The translations under genes were made by a program, and so were the position numbers. Shown one piece after another: positions 1-7,260 of a stretch of DNA of 43,514 nt. This DNA comes from Limnohabitans sp. 2KL-51 (lineage in GTDB: Bacteria > Pseudomonadota > Gammaproteobacteria > Burkholderiales > Burkholderiaceae_C). The notes under the pieces are model-generated. The model saw only the letters and a program-made list of their open reading frames with translations, ran no database searches and was not told where the DNA came from. Location: NCBI RefSeq assembly GCF_003063645.1, contig NZ_NESJ01000026.1:1-43514 (forward strand). Direction: 5' to 3'. Position 1 is the first letter of the stretch; each line of letters starts with the position of its first letter.

Positions 1-341
1 GCTGTGTACAGGTCTTTGCCAGACCGCTCCAGCATGACCGGCAAGTCACCGCTGCTGATGGCCTCTTCGTATTGCGCCTCGGCCACTTTCTTGGGCTTGA
101 CGGTACCGGTCAGGCTTTTGCCGTTCAACTCAACACGCATGCCCAACAGCACGCTTTGCCATCCCAGAGGGAAGGTGTAGACGCATTCGACGTTGTCATC
201 GGACCAGTTTTTGTAGACCTGGCGAACCTTGATTTGGGCCACCAAGCCATTTAGGCGCCCAGTCACATGGGCCGAGACCAGGCCGATGTTGGCTTCCGTA
301 TCTTGGGCGTGCAAACCGGTTTGCTTGTTATTCGCTGGCAT
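1..341 (-). CDS. VIT-domain protein, N-terminal part (runs off the window)
   Basis: The reading frame starts at ATG 341-339 (MPANNKQTG...) and is open to the left edge, giving 113 residues. It contains the hallmarks of a vault/inter-alpha-trypsin (VIT) domain: VYKNWSDDNVECVYTFPL around residues 40-57, then a conserved NGKSLTGTVKPKKVAEAQYE stretch. Bacterial proteins of this kind usually continue into a von Willebrand A domain and a C-terminal membrane or sorting segment, which cannot be seen here. Its start overlaps the last 14 bases of the merR-type gene upstream, so the two are almost certainly co-transcribed. Function is unknown; a cell-surface or periplasmic adhesion or scaffold role is only a family-level guess. 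Confidence 0.75.
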   Translation of the reverse strand, partial: MPANNKQTGLHAQDTEANIGLVSAHVTGRLNGLVAQIKVRQVYKNWSDDNVECVYTFPLGWQSVLLGMRVELNGKSLTGTVKPKKVAEAQYEEAISSGDLPVMLERSGKDLYT

Positions 342-726
342 TGATTTCTTCCCAAGTAGAGAGGACGGAGCGGACAAATAGACGGAGTTTTTCTGGCGAC
401 AGACCCGCGGCTTGCGGCTCGAGGTGAAGCTCAAAGCCTGGGGCAATGAACACCTTGCTGATGACAGAGATGTCACCTGCCGCTTTAGGCGGGGGCGGGG
501 GCGTGGTGATGCCGTGGATCAGTTGCTTGATGCGCTCGAGCGAAGTGCCTTGGTCTGCCATAGCCCGAACCTGCAGCACTTGATCCAGGTGCTTTTGGGT
601 GTAACGCGCGTGTTTGCGATCGCCTTCATGCCGGTCAACCAAGCCAAGCTGGATGTAGTAACGAATCGTGCGCAGAGGCAAATCCGTCAGTGCGCTGATT
701 TGGTCCAAGGTGAAAGTGGTGTCCAT
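328..726 (-). CDS. MerR-family transcriptional regulator
   Basis: A 132-residue protein starting MDTTFTLDQ. Residues 5-75 form a typical MerR winged helix-turn-helix (TLDQISALTDLPLRTIRYYI, then GLV, YTQKHLDQVLQ and GTSLERIKQLI). A proline-rich linker (TTPPPPPK) and a short C-terminal region without obvious metal-binding cysteines follow, so a metal sensor is unlikely. I chose ATG 726-724 because an upstream in-frame start would add 38 residues that do not belong to the fold. It overlaps the VIT gene downstream and probably regulates it. The 170 bases between this gene and the insertion sequence at 897 hold no further gene. Confidence 0.8.
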   Translation of the reverse strand: MDTTFTLDQISALTDLPLRTIRYYIQLGLVDRHEGDRKHARYTQKHLDQVLQVRAMADQGTSLERIKQLIHGITTPPPPPKAAGDISVISKVFIAPGFELHLEPQAAGLSPEKLRLFVRSVLSTWEEINASE

Positions 727-732
727 GTTTTT

Positions 733-763
733 ATCATACAGTAAAACTGTGAAATAAAAACTG
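733..763 (-). promoter_or_regulatory. Probable merR promoter/operator
   Basis: Read on the minus strand, TATGAT (738-733) lies 6 bases before the ATG and could be a -10 box. Beside it is a perfect inverted repeat ACAGT-aaa-ACTGT (738-750), with a further ACTGT at 759-763. An inverted repeat close to the -10 box would fit MerR autoregulation. No clear -35 box was found, so this remains tentative. Confidence 0.35.
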
Positions 764-888
764 TCATTTAAGATGCCAAGGTCCTTGTTGGCTGAGACAA
801 AGTCAAACAACTTTCGTCTGGGCAGATCAAACCAAACCATCTGTGAACTGCCTAGCCCTGGAGATCAGTTGGCGACAGAACTGGGCAG

Positions 889-896
889 AACTTTTG
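889..896. repeat. Target-site duplication, left copy (AACTTTTG)
   Basis: The 8 bases AACTTTTG directly precede the left inverted repeat of the ISL3-family element and are repeated exactly at 3541-3548 directly after its right end. ISL3-family transposition is known to give 8-bp duplications. Confidence 0.9.
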
Positions 897-976
897 GGGC
901 ATCCGGATTAACTGGTGGATGGTGATCACTAACAAAGGGTTGCCGTCATTTCTACTCTCCGGATTTTCCGGTGGAT
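897..976 (+). repeat. Left inverted repeat of the IS (897-920) and a subterminal copy (958-976)
   Basis: The terminal copy at 897-920 runs GGGCATCCGG... and ends in GGTGGAT. A second direct copy 56 bases further in, at 958-976, matches the right end exactly over 19 bases (TCCGGATTTTCCGGTGGAT). The subterminal copy thus fits the right end better than the terminal one. Paired transposase-binding sites at an IS end are plausible, but this is inference. Confidence 0.75.
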
Positions 977-1186
977 GGCAGGACCTTGACCCGCCCGAGG
1001 AATGTCAACACAGGGCTGGAAGCGCTTGCACTTGCTGCAAAGGCAATCTTTCCTGCCTGAATCCCGCCGTTCGCGAGCCCCCGCTATCGCGGCAAAGTTG
1101 ACTTTAGATTTTGGGTGAAATTTCATTCGCTTGGTGCCTCATGGTGCCAAATTGCCACGCTTTTTGTTACCAGCAAAACCCACTTC

Positions 1187-1693
1187 CTAGTCAAGGTCAA
1201 GCACCGCTGGTATGTGTAGCCAGTCGCTATTAGTACGTGCCTCGGCCAGTAGTTGATTCCAATCGTCCGGAGGATGCCCACTTTCCAGCATCTTGCGAAA
1301 TACACGATAGGCATCGCCACTGCTCTCGTAAGCGCGTTTGGTGCCCTCATCGTTCACCCACGCCAAAATGATTACTTTGCTAGGCGCGTGATAGCGGAAG
1401 AACAGCCGGTATTGCTGGAAGAACTTGGCACGAAACCAATGTTTGTGGTCGTCGCCCAGCGTGTTGCCTTGCCGGTATTCAGCTCGCGCCGGATCTTGTG
1501 GGATCACCTCAAACGCCAGCTTGGCAATCGCTGCTAGTCGTTTGGCGACATTTTTCTTTGTGAATCCGACCGGGTCTTTGTGCTTCAACGCCTCTACCTG
1601 CCGAGTGAGCGCTTCAAACTCGTCGAGAAATAGTGGGTGTGCGAAGACTGTCCAACCATTGACCACCAAAGGAATATGCTTCCCTCCGCTCAT
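1187..1693 (-). CDS. yhaV: YhaV-family type II toxin
   Basis: A 168-residue protein starting MSGGKHIPLVVNGWTVFAHP. It matches the YhaV family, ribosome-dependent mRNA interferases of RelE-like fold. Recognisable parts are FAHPLFLDEFEAL near the N-terminus, DPARAEYRQGNTLG followed by HWFRAKFFQQYRLFFR in the middle, and VIILAWVNDEGTKRAYES towards the C-terminus. The length is a little above the E. coli protein (about 154 residues). The start overlaps the stop of the antitoxin gene by four bases (ATGA), implying translational coupling. It sits inside the ISL3 element, on the strand opposite the transposase. Confidence 0.9.
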   Translation of the reverse strand: MSGGKHIPLVVNGWTVFAHPLFLDEFEALTRQVEALKHKDPVGFTKKNVAKRLAAIAKLAFEVIPQDPARAEYRQGNTLGDDHKHWFRAKFFQQYRLFFRYHAPSKVIILAWVNDEGTKRAYESSGDAYRVFRKMLESGHPPDDWNQLLAEARTNSDWLHIPAVLDLD

Positions 1694-2019
1694 TCATCGT
1701 CTGCCGACAGGGCAGCATTGAGATCGATTTCGATGCCGTCTACCAGCGAGTGGATACGTTGTACGAGTCTGGTGTCGATGGCCTGAATCCGTTCTGGGTG
1801 TTTGGCAATGTCGCGGGATAGAAAGTGCAAGAACTGACCGAGTATTGGATCGTCTTTCTCGGTAGTTTCCGCACGGGAGAGTACGACCTCGCCGTCGGGA
1901 CGGATCATGTAGTGAATCTTGTCTCGCTTGCCCAACCTCAGGGCCCGGCGAACTGTTTCCGGCACTGTTGTCTGGTAGCGGTCGGTCAAGGTGGATTCAA
2001 CTTCAAGGGTAGCAGCCAT
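1690..2019 (-). CDS. prlF: PrlF-family antitoxin (AbrB-like)
   Basis: A 109-residue protein. The N-terminal half (STLTDRYQTTVPETVRRAL, then GDKIHY-like and GEVVLSRAE segments) is the swapped-hairpin AbrB/SpoVT fold used by PrlF/SohA for DNA binding; the C-terminal half (ILGQFLHFLSRDI) is the toxin-contacting region typical of PrlF. PrlF neutralises YhaV and represses its own operon. It is the first gene of the pair, and the promoter region at 2052-2097 carries a long inverted repeat that fits autoregulation. Confidence 0.9.
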   Translation of the reverse strand: MAATLEVESTLTDRYQTTVPETVRRALRLGKRDKIHYMIRPDGEVVLSRAETTEKDDPILGQFLHFLSRDIAKHPERIQAIDTRLVQRIHSLVDGIEIDLNAALSADDE

Positions 2020-2051
2020 AGCGCACTCCGTTTAAATGGATGTTAGCAAGC

Positions 2052-2097
2052 ATGGTAATGCAATCGCCTTGTCTTGTCAATGCAACTGCATTACCAT
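2052..2097 (-). promoter_or_regulatory. prlF-yhaV promoter with operator inverted repeat
   Basis: On the minus strand a consensus -35 TTGACA (2080-2075) is followed after 17 bases by TACCAT (2057-2052), a four-of-six -10 box. A perfect 11-bp inverted repeat, ATGGTAATGCA (2052-2062) and TGCATTACCAT (2087-2097), brackets the promoter, and one arm covers the -10. This is a good candidate PrlF/YhaV operator. Confidence 0.75.
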
Positions 2098-2142
2098 CTG
2101 GTGCACGAGGCTAAAATTTCGGTATTGCTAGAGAAATATTAC

Positions 2143-3501
2143 ATGCCCGTCAACATCCTGAACCTGCCAGGCCTGAGTGTGTTGGACTTCAAAGAGACCG
2201 ATACCTAGTACCACGTCCAGGCTGAGCCGATGGTCATCTCTAGGCTTTGCCCGCACTGCGGGCGGTCCCATGAGACTGTCAGGCATGCGCTCAAGGAATT
2301 GTTTATTCAGGATATCCCCTCCCACGGTAAGAGTGTCGCCATTCACCTGAATGTGCCGCGCCTGCGATGCAAACCATGCGATCAGACATTTACGGCCACG
2401 GTGCCCGAGATTGACACCATCCGCCAGATGACCGAGCGCCTGGTCAAATGGGTCGGACGGCAATCCCTTGAGTAGACCTATGCAGAGGTGGCCAAGCAGG
2501 TTGGCGTTAACGAAAAAACTGTCCGCAATGTGTTTGATGCGTATGTGGCTGAACTTGAACAAGAGTTCAAACGCGATACCCCTGTCTGGCTGGGCATTGA
2601 TGAGATCAAGCTGGGCCGGTTTAGGGCAGTCTTTACCAATGTCCATGGGAAGTCTCTAGTCGATATGCTTCCTGACCGGTACGGCACTTCCATCGAATCC
2701 TTCCTGCGTTCATTGCCTGACAAGGCCAAGATCACGCACCTGGCCATGGACATGTGGCGACCGTACCGGATTGCCGTCAGCAAGGAACTCCCACAAGCCA
2801 GAATCGTGGTGGACAAGTTTCATGTGGTGAGTAAAGCCAATGCCGCATTGGAAGCGGTGCGACGCAATCTTGCCAAGACCGACAAGAAGCATGCCTTGGG
2901 CCTTAAACGTTCGCATAAGCTTTTCGCCAAACGCAAGGCGGATCTGGATGATTCGCAGTACCTTACCGTCTCGGGTTGGCTCAACAGCTTTCCGCTGCTG
3001 GCCAGCGCCTACGACCTCAAAGAACGACTGTATGCGATCTACGAGGTGCAAACCAAAGAAGAGGCTTGGGGTGAATACCTGCATTGGGAGAGCACCATAC
3101 CGCCCGAGCTGGCTAAGGCGTTCAGACCGGTCAAGACGGCATTCAGAAACTGGCAGCCGTACATCCTGAATTACTTCGATGATTTGAGGATCACCAATGC
3201 ATTCACGGAGAGTTTCAACGCAAAAATCAGACGGGTCTATCGCAATGGGCGTGGGTACACGTTTGATCGACTGCGGGCCAAGGTGCTGTTTACCGACAGG
3301 CTGCAAAAGCGGATTGCGGTTCAGGAGAAGGTCAAAATCAGAAAGAAGCCAAAGTTTGAAGATATTCAAATGGTGCGAATGATGATGAGTTTCATTGACA
3401 TGGTGGCCGATGAGTTCGAGACCAGAAATCAGACCAAACAAGTAAACCTTGGAACTGACCTATCCACCCTTGAGGCTGAAATCGACTCTGGAAAGTTTTG
3501 A
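2143..3501 (+). pseudogene. ISL3-family transposase, interrupted by two in-frame TAG codons
   Basis: One frame of 452 sense or stop-interrupted codons runs from ATG 2143 to TGA 3499-3501. It has the ISL3 layout: an N-terminal zinc ribbon (CPHC at codons 36-39, CKPC at 76-79), a helix-turn-helix (TYAEVAKQVGVNEKTVRNVF) and a DDE catalytic domain (GIDE, D153; VDKFH, D224; NAFTESFN, E356). TAG occurs at codon 22 (2206-2208) and codon 111 (2473-2475). Everything after the second stop is open, and ATG 2488 could give a 337-residue product holding the whole catalytic domain but no zinc ribbon and only part of the helix-turn-helix. Both stops are one C-to-T change from CAG. Probably a decaying gene; readthrough or catalysis by the shorter product cannot be excluded. 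Confidence 0.85.
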
Positions 3502-3516
3502 TTCGTTAATTCATAA

Positions 3517-3540
3517 ATCCACCGGAAAATCCGGAAACCC
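3517..3540 (-). repeat. Right inverted repeat of the ISL3-family element
   Basis: The right end runs inward from CCC at 3540; its reverse complement begins GGGTTTCCGGATTTTCC. It lies 15 bases after the transposase stop, and the exact 8-bp duplication AACTTTTG follows at once. Confidence 0.85.
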
Positions 3541-3548
3541 AACTTTTG
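3541..3548. repeat. Target-site duplication, right copy (AACTTTTG)
   Basis: Exact partner of 889-896, directly abutting the right inverted repeat. Confidence 0.9.
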
Positions 3549-3596
3549 TTACCGCCGATTCCGCTTGGTTTGGCTTGAAAGGGCAATGCGGATCGA

Positions 3597-3740
3597 GATC
3601 TGACCAGTCGGTTCGATGGTCACGCACTGGTCAAATTGAAATCGGCGTCCCTGATCAAATCTCCATCAGAGTCAACATTTAGCGATATCAGTGAAGCCGT
3701 GAAGGCCCTTCAGAAAGCCATCTGGGGGGCTTTTTGCTTT
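3597..3740 (+). repeat. Dispersed repeat R4, copy 1, followed by a terminator-like hairpin
   Basis: The stretch around ATGGTCACGCACTGGTCAAA and GAAATCGGCGTCCCTGATCA (3621-3660) recurs in diverged form at about 8310-8400, 14780-14870 and 15318-15395. After it, AAAGCC (3715-3720) pairs with GGCTTTT (3730-3736) next to a T-rich run, which may act as a terminator. No coding sequence is apparent from 3549 to 3810. Confidence 0.5.
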
Positions 3741-3810
3741 CTAGGCTTAGGTTATTTATTTAATATTTAAGTATTATCTTTAGGCGTCGGGAAAATACAA
3801 AGAAAGAGGA

Positions 3811-4366
3811 CTGCAATTAATTTTCAACAATTAAAATAGTCGATTATTTAATTATTTTTCGACAATTAAAATTGTCGACAATTCCAATGCTGGAAGAGGG
3901 TAGCTATAGCCAGCAGCAGGGGTGTCTTCGCTGTCCAAAAAAGGATCGACCAAGGACAGGTTTGGGGTTTAGGGGAGACTGCGAGCGGTGCTTTGGCAAG
4001 GGTCTGGAAGCGGGGAGGGCAGGGCCGGCCCTTTATCGGAGGCTCAAGGCAAAAAAAGGCCTAGAAGTTTTATCGGAGGCTCGAGGTGAAAAATCTTCAA
4101 TTTCAAAACCCTCTGACCCCATATAGCTCCCCAAAGGCCGCTAACGACCCCATGAGGGGGCTGAGCTCGTTTCTCGCCCATGAAGCATGGCCATAATCTT
4201 CTAGAGGCCTCTTGGCGACCCGCAAAGAAAGTCAGTTAACTCCGAAAATACCCCGAATTAAATTAAACACAAAACTCATGCTTTTTCGCATCTTGCGCAA
4301 CAACGTTTGAAGGGGTCATGCTCGCTGCGCTCGCTCCAACAGTTGCGGCCTGCGGCCTAAATTTTT
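3811..4366 (+). repeat. Paralogous structured non-coding element, copy A
   Basis: This gene-free block is homologous along its length to copy B (4435-4983). In order it has an AT-rich stretch of palindromes (perfect AATTGTCGACAATT at 3870-3883); a conserved AAAAAAGGATCG block near 3937; a 14-bp motif TTTATCGGAGGCTC present twice with 37-bp spacing (4032-4045, 4069-4082); AAAAATCTTCAATTT; a hairpin AACGA...TCGTT (4143-4147 with 4167-4171); an AT-rich stretch; and a GC-rich tail with CGCTGCGCTCGCTCC and GCGGCCTGCGGCCT. No ORF is shared between the copies. Function is unknown; replication-origin-like iterons, a structured RNA or a transposon relic are possible. Confidence 0.65.
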
Positions 4367-4434
4367 TTGGAATGGCTTAGGCCAGAATGCATTGCCCGCT
4401 AACTCAGATTAAGCCGGCTTAGAGAGTAGTGCCG

Positions 4435-4983
4435 ATTAATTTGCACAAAATAAAGTTTGTACAAATTAAATTATTTTGCACAAATTAAAATTTGCACAAA
4501 TTCACGGGTTACGAAGGGTGGCCATGGCCAACGGACGGAGTTCTCCTGGCAGCCAGAAAAAAGGATCGGGCAAGGGCGGGTTTAGGGTTTAACGGTGGCG
4601 GATTCCAGGAGCTAGGGTTGGGCTCGGAGACATGGAAAGTGGGGTAGGCTCTTTAGGAGAGTCTCACCGGCAAAAAAGGCCTAGAAGTTTTAGGAGAGTC
4701 TCACAGTGAAAAATCTTCAATTTAAAAACCTAAGGACCCCTGATGCCCCACCATAAGGACGTAACGACCCTCTATGGGCCCAAACTCGTTTCCCCATCCC
4801 CAAGATCACCATAGCCGGCCAAGTGGCCTGCCAGCTTTCCTGCAAATAAAGCACGCCAACCACCCCAAAACCCACTGAATTAAATTGCTCACAAAACCCA
4901 TGTTTTTCCGCATTTTTCGCAACAACGTTTGAAGTGGTCACGCTCGCTGCGCTCGCTCCAACAGTTGCGGCCTGCGGCCTACA
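4435..4983 (+). repeat. Paralogous structured non-coding element, copy B
   Basis: The block order equals copy A, but the recognition-like motifs differ. The AT-rich repeat reads TTTGCACAAATT instead of TTGTCGACAATT. The duplicated motif is TTTAGGAGAGTCTCAC (4652-4667, 4689-4704), again 37 bp apart, and again with a palindromic core (GAGA-G-TCTC here, GAG-G-CTC in A). The AACGA...TCGTT hairpin (4763-4767 with 4786-4790) keeps its stem with a different inner sequence. A 74-residue reading frame on the minus strand (4717-4941) is not preserved in copy A and is not called. Confidence 0.65.
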
Positions 4984-5468
4984 TTTTTAGGTGACGGCTC
5001 GTGTGGTGGACGAGATCCGCAACTCACATGAACGATGGATTCGTCGTTTCACTCCGAACACATCTGGGAGTTGGCGTCTCTCTCCCAAGCTAAGTGCTGA
5101 GGCTCGTACCTAGCCTGGGCACTTATCTCTCCTTCGCCTTTCATCTGACGCATGTTTGTGGCGCAGCTGACTCACAGGGACGAGCCTGTGTTTCATCTGT
5201 CTCTGATTCCCCGGCTGCCGCTTATTGGACTGGCCCTTGTTCCATCTGGCGCATGTTGCTGGGCGCTCGCAAGACTGTTTTTTCATGGTTGCTCTCTTTC
5301 ATCTGCCAGTTGTTTTGGGGACGGCTCAGTCATGGATCTTGCTAGATGCTGATTAAATTAAGAAGCAATCTCCACGCCTTCGCCTTTCACCGGTTGCATG
5401 GCGCATGTACCTGACGCATTCGTGGTTTCGCCCTTTTTTCATCTGTCACTTAATGTTGCAGCTATTTC
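4984..5468. other. Gene-free stretch with partial repeat copies
   Basis: I see no credible gene. The segment at about 5311-5390 (GGGGACGGCTCAGTCATGG, then CACGCCTTCGCCTTTCA) recurs at 6324-6402. CCTTCGCCTTTCATCTG is also present near 5130. Short frames here lack ribosome binding sites and protein-like composition. Confidence 0.5.
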
Positions 5469-5650
5469 CCGGCTCGGTGACTACGACCTGATGGTTGCCC
5501 GATAAAACCCGCTTCACTAAATGTTGCCCGATAAATCCCGCTTCACATGGACGAAGCATTTGCCGGTACCCGTCAAACGCATCTGCAAGCCGGGCTTTCT
5601 CTCCCCGCTGAGTCCATCTGAATGCCGGGTTTTCTCTCGGTTGTCGTTTC
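5469..5650 (+). repeat. Nested-hairpin repeat R1, copy 1
   Basis: It begins with the leader CCGGCTCGGTGACTACG. An outer stem AAAACCCG (5504-5511) pairs with CGGGTTTT (5626-5633). An inner stem AAATCCCGCTT (5533-5543) pairs with AAGCCGGGCTTT (5587-5598), allowing one bulge and one mismatch. The apical stem is TTTG.CGG (5559-5566) with CCG.CAAA (5570-5577). TTTCTCTC follows each right arm. Confidence 0.6.
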
Positions 5651-5689
5651 AGGTCTTCGGCCCGCCTAGGGCACTGTCCCGCGGCCTGA

Positions 5690-5773
5690 TGTTGGCCGAT
5701 AAATCCCGATTCACATGAACAACACATTTGCCAGCAGAGCTGTCAAATTCGTTTGCACCCCGGGATTTCTCTC
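5690..5773 (+). repeat. Nested-hairpin repeat R1, copy 2
   Basis: Stem AAATCCCG (5701-5708) pairs perfectly with CGGGATTT (5761-5768). The apical stem ATTTG.CAGC (5726-5735) pairs with GCTG.CAAAT (5739-5748), leaving the same C/T mismatch as copy 1 although the pairs differ. Its flank 5775-5890 recurs at 6572-6690. Confidence 0.6.
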
Positions 5774-6023
5774 TCTGGGCCAGGCTATTTTCTCAGCCCC
5801 ACCGCGTAAATTACTCGCTGACCGCTCCCAATTTCCGAGATGCGTCTGAAAAAATCTAACGCCTTAACTTGGTCGGCCGCTATGCACGCGTGGATGGTCA
5901 TGAAGCTGTTTCGGCCTATTCGTCCAATCGCCGATGATTTCGACCAAGAGGTCGAAGCTCCTCGCCGCTTGAACTCATACGACGGCCTGAATAACCCACC
6001 CCGCTTAACTCATCTGTCACTCT

Positions 6024-6190
6024 CCGGCTCAGTGACTACGGATTGGTTGAAAGGTATTTCAAAGGTTCAATCCTTCGGCCCGCCTGGAGCATGGGATCAG
6101 CCACGCTCCAAAATGAACGGCAGCTTCAAAACCCATCTTTTTTCTTGCCCGGTGGAAAAACGTCTGCCTGCGCGGCCTTAGCCGCAATGT
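6024..6190 (+). repeat. Hairpin repeat R2+R3, copy 1
   Basis: The leader CCGGCTCAGTGACTACG is followed by hairpin GGATTG (6040-6045) / CAATCC (6068-6073) with inner TTGAAA/TTTCAA. Then come CTTCGGCCCGCCTGG, TTTTTTCTTGCCCGGTGGAAA and a second hairpin GCGGC-CTTA-GCCGC (6172-6185). The stretch from 5891 to 6024 holds no gene. Confidence 0.6.
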
Positions 6191-6323
6191 CGTATGGTTT
6201 TGCCCACCTTCGTTTGTTGGATTCCTCGCAAGCTTAGATGTATTCCCGATCCGGTAAACCCAATTTAACGGCGTTTTAAGGCCGATCTTCATCGGTTGCG
6301 CCATTGGTGGACATCAACCACAT

Positions 6324-6572
6324 TGTTGGGGACGGCTCAGTCATGGGCCTTGCTGGATCCTGATGAAATCAAGCAGCAAACCCCACGCCTTCGCCTTTCA
6401 TCTGATGGCACTTACCCCGCGGCCTGATGTTCAGCGATAAATCCCGTTTCACGAATTGTTGCCCGATAAAACCCGCTTCACATGGACGAAGTCTTCGATG
6501 TCCCATCGAATCCATCTGCCAGCCGGGTTTTCTCTCGCTGTAAGACTCGTTTGAAACCCGGGATTTCTCTCA
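6324..6572 (+). repeat. Nested-hairpin repeat R1, copy 3, with duplicated upstream flank
   Basis: The outer stem AAATCCCG (6439-6446) pairs with CGGGATTT (6559-6566). The inner stem AAAACCCG (6468-6475) pairs with CGGGTTTT (6524-6531). The apical stem is a perfect TTCGATG-TCC-CATCGAA (6494-6510). Compared with copy 1 the outer and inner stem types are exchanged but pairing is kept. Confidence 0.6.
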
Positions 6573-6698
6573 GGGTGCAGGCTATTTTCTCAGTCCTACC
6601 GTGGTGATAGTCGCTCGCTCCCATCCCCCCGATACGCCTGAAAAAATCCTACGCCTTAAATTGTTCAGGCCGCTATACGCTAACGAAGCAGTCTTTTC

Positions 6699-6806
6699 CC
6701 GGCTCAGTGACTACGACCTGTTGGTTGACCGATAAATCCCGTTTCACATGGACGAAGCATTTGCCGGTGCCCGTCAAAAGCATCTGCCAGCAAGGATTTC
6801 TCTCAG
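6699..6806 (+). repeat. Nested-hairpin repeat R1, copy 4
   Basis: The leader CCGGCTCAGTGACTACG is followed by AAATCC (6734-6739) pairing with GGATTT (6794-6799). The apical stem TTTG.CGG (6760-6767) pairs with CCG.CAAA (6771-6778). The stem is shorter than in other copies. Downstream to 7050 I see no gene. Confidence 0.55.
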
Positions 6807-7052
6807 GGGTTTTCGAGAAACAGGTCTTCGGCCCGCCTAGGGCGTGTTTGCATCCGCCAACCATGGATTTACCATCGCATTCCAGCTGCAAATTGAACAG
6901 AACAGATGCTGTCTTGGCGCCAGCTATTCACCGCTTTTGGCAGATGCAGTCGTCGGCCCTACGTCTTCGCTAGCGCGAATCCTCCCCGTGCCTTCCTCCT
7001 TTCGTCTGTTTGACGCTTGAGGTCAGTTGCAGCGACTTGTTGATGACGTTCT

Positions 7053-7260
7053 CCGGCTCAGTGACTACGGATCGGTCGAAAAGTGTTTCTCAGCGCTCGA
7101 TCCTTCGGCCCGCCTGGGGCAAGGATTTCAGCTACAACTTTGGGTGACGGGTGCAGTGGAAAAAGCGCGGTAAAAAAATGGATGGCAGCTTAAAAAATCC
7201 ATTTTCCTTGCCCGTTGAAATTGAGGATGGCAACGCCGCCTTAGCGGCATGTGGATGGGA
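7053..7260 (+). repeat. Hairpin repeat R2+R3, copy 2
   Basis: The hairpin here is GGATCG (7069-7074) / CGATCC (7098-7103), a compensatory change against GGATTG/CAATCC in the other copies. The second hairpin is GCCGC-CTTA-GCGGC (7235-7248), in which both arms are changed together against GCGGC/GCCGC. The copy starts 1029 bp after copy 1. From 7261 to 8080 I find no gene I can support; a 186-codon minus-strand frame (7128-7688) spans this repeat and is rejected. Confidence 0.6.

Larger units (their letters stand above)
897..3540 (+). mobile_element. ISL3-family insertion sequence carrying a prlF-yhaV toxin-antitoxin module
   Basis: This 2644-bp element is bounded by 24-bp imperfect inverted repeats (897-920 against the reverse complement of 3517-3540; 19 of 24 positions match, both ends beginning GGG) and flanked by an exact 8-bp target duplication (889-896 and 3541-3548). 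Inside are the prlF-yhaV pair on the minus strand (1187-2019) and the ISL3 transposase frame on the plus strand (2143-3501). Some ISL3 elements are known to carry passenger genes; a toxin-antitoxin passenger would help retain the element. The transposase frame has two amber stops, so the copy may be immobile, but the ends and duplication are intact. The 900-1186 stretch inside it holds no gene, only a subterminal repeat. Confidence 0.88.

Noticed and set aside
2206..2475. Genetic recoding of TAG as an amino acid
   Set aside because: No other gene in the window uses internal TAG, several genes end in TAG, and no suppressor or pyrrolysine machinery is visible.
4717..4941. A 74-codon minus-strand frame in copy B of the paired element
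   Set aside because: Copy A carries the same first 18 codons or so but then a stop; differences do not favour synonymous changes, so coding is unlikely.
5469..6806. R1 copies as a CRISPR array
   Set aside because: Units are long, irregularly spaced, diverged and internally palindromic; no unique spacers of constant length and no cas genes are present.
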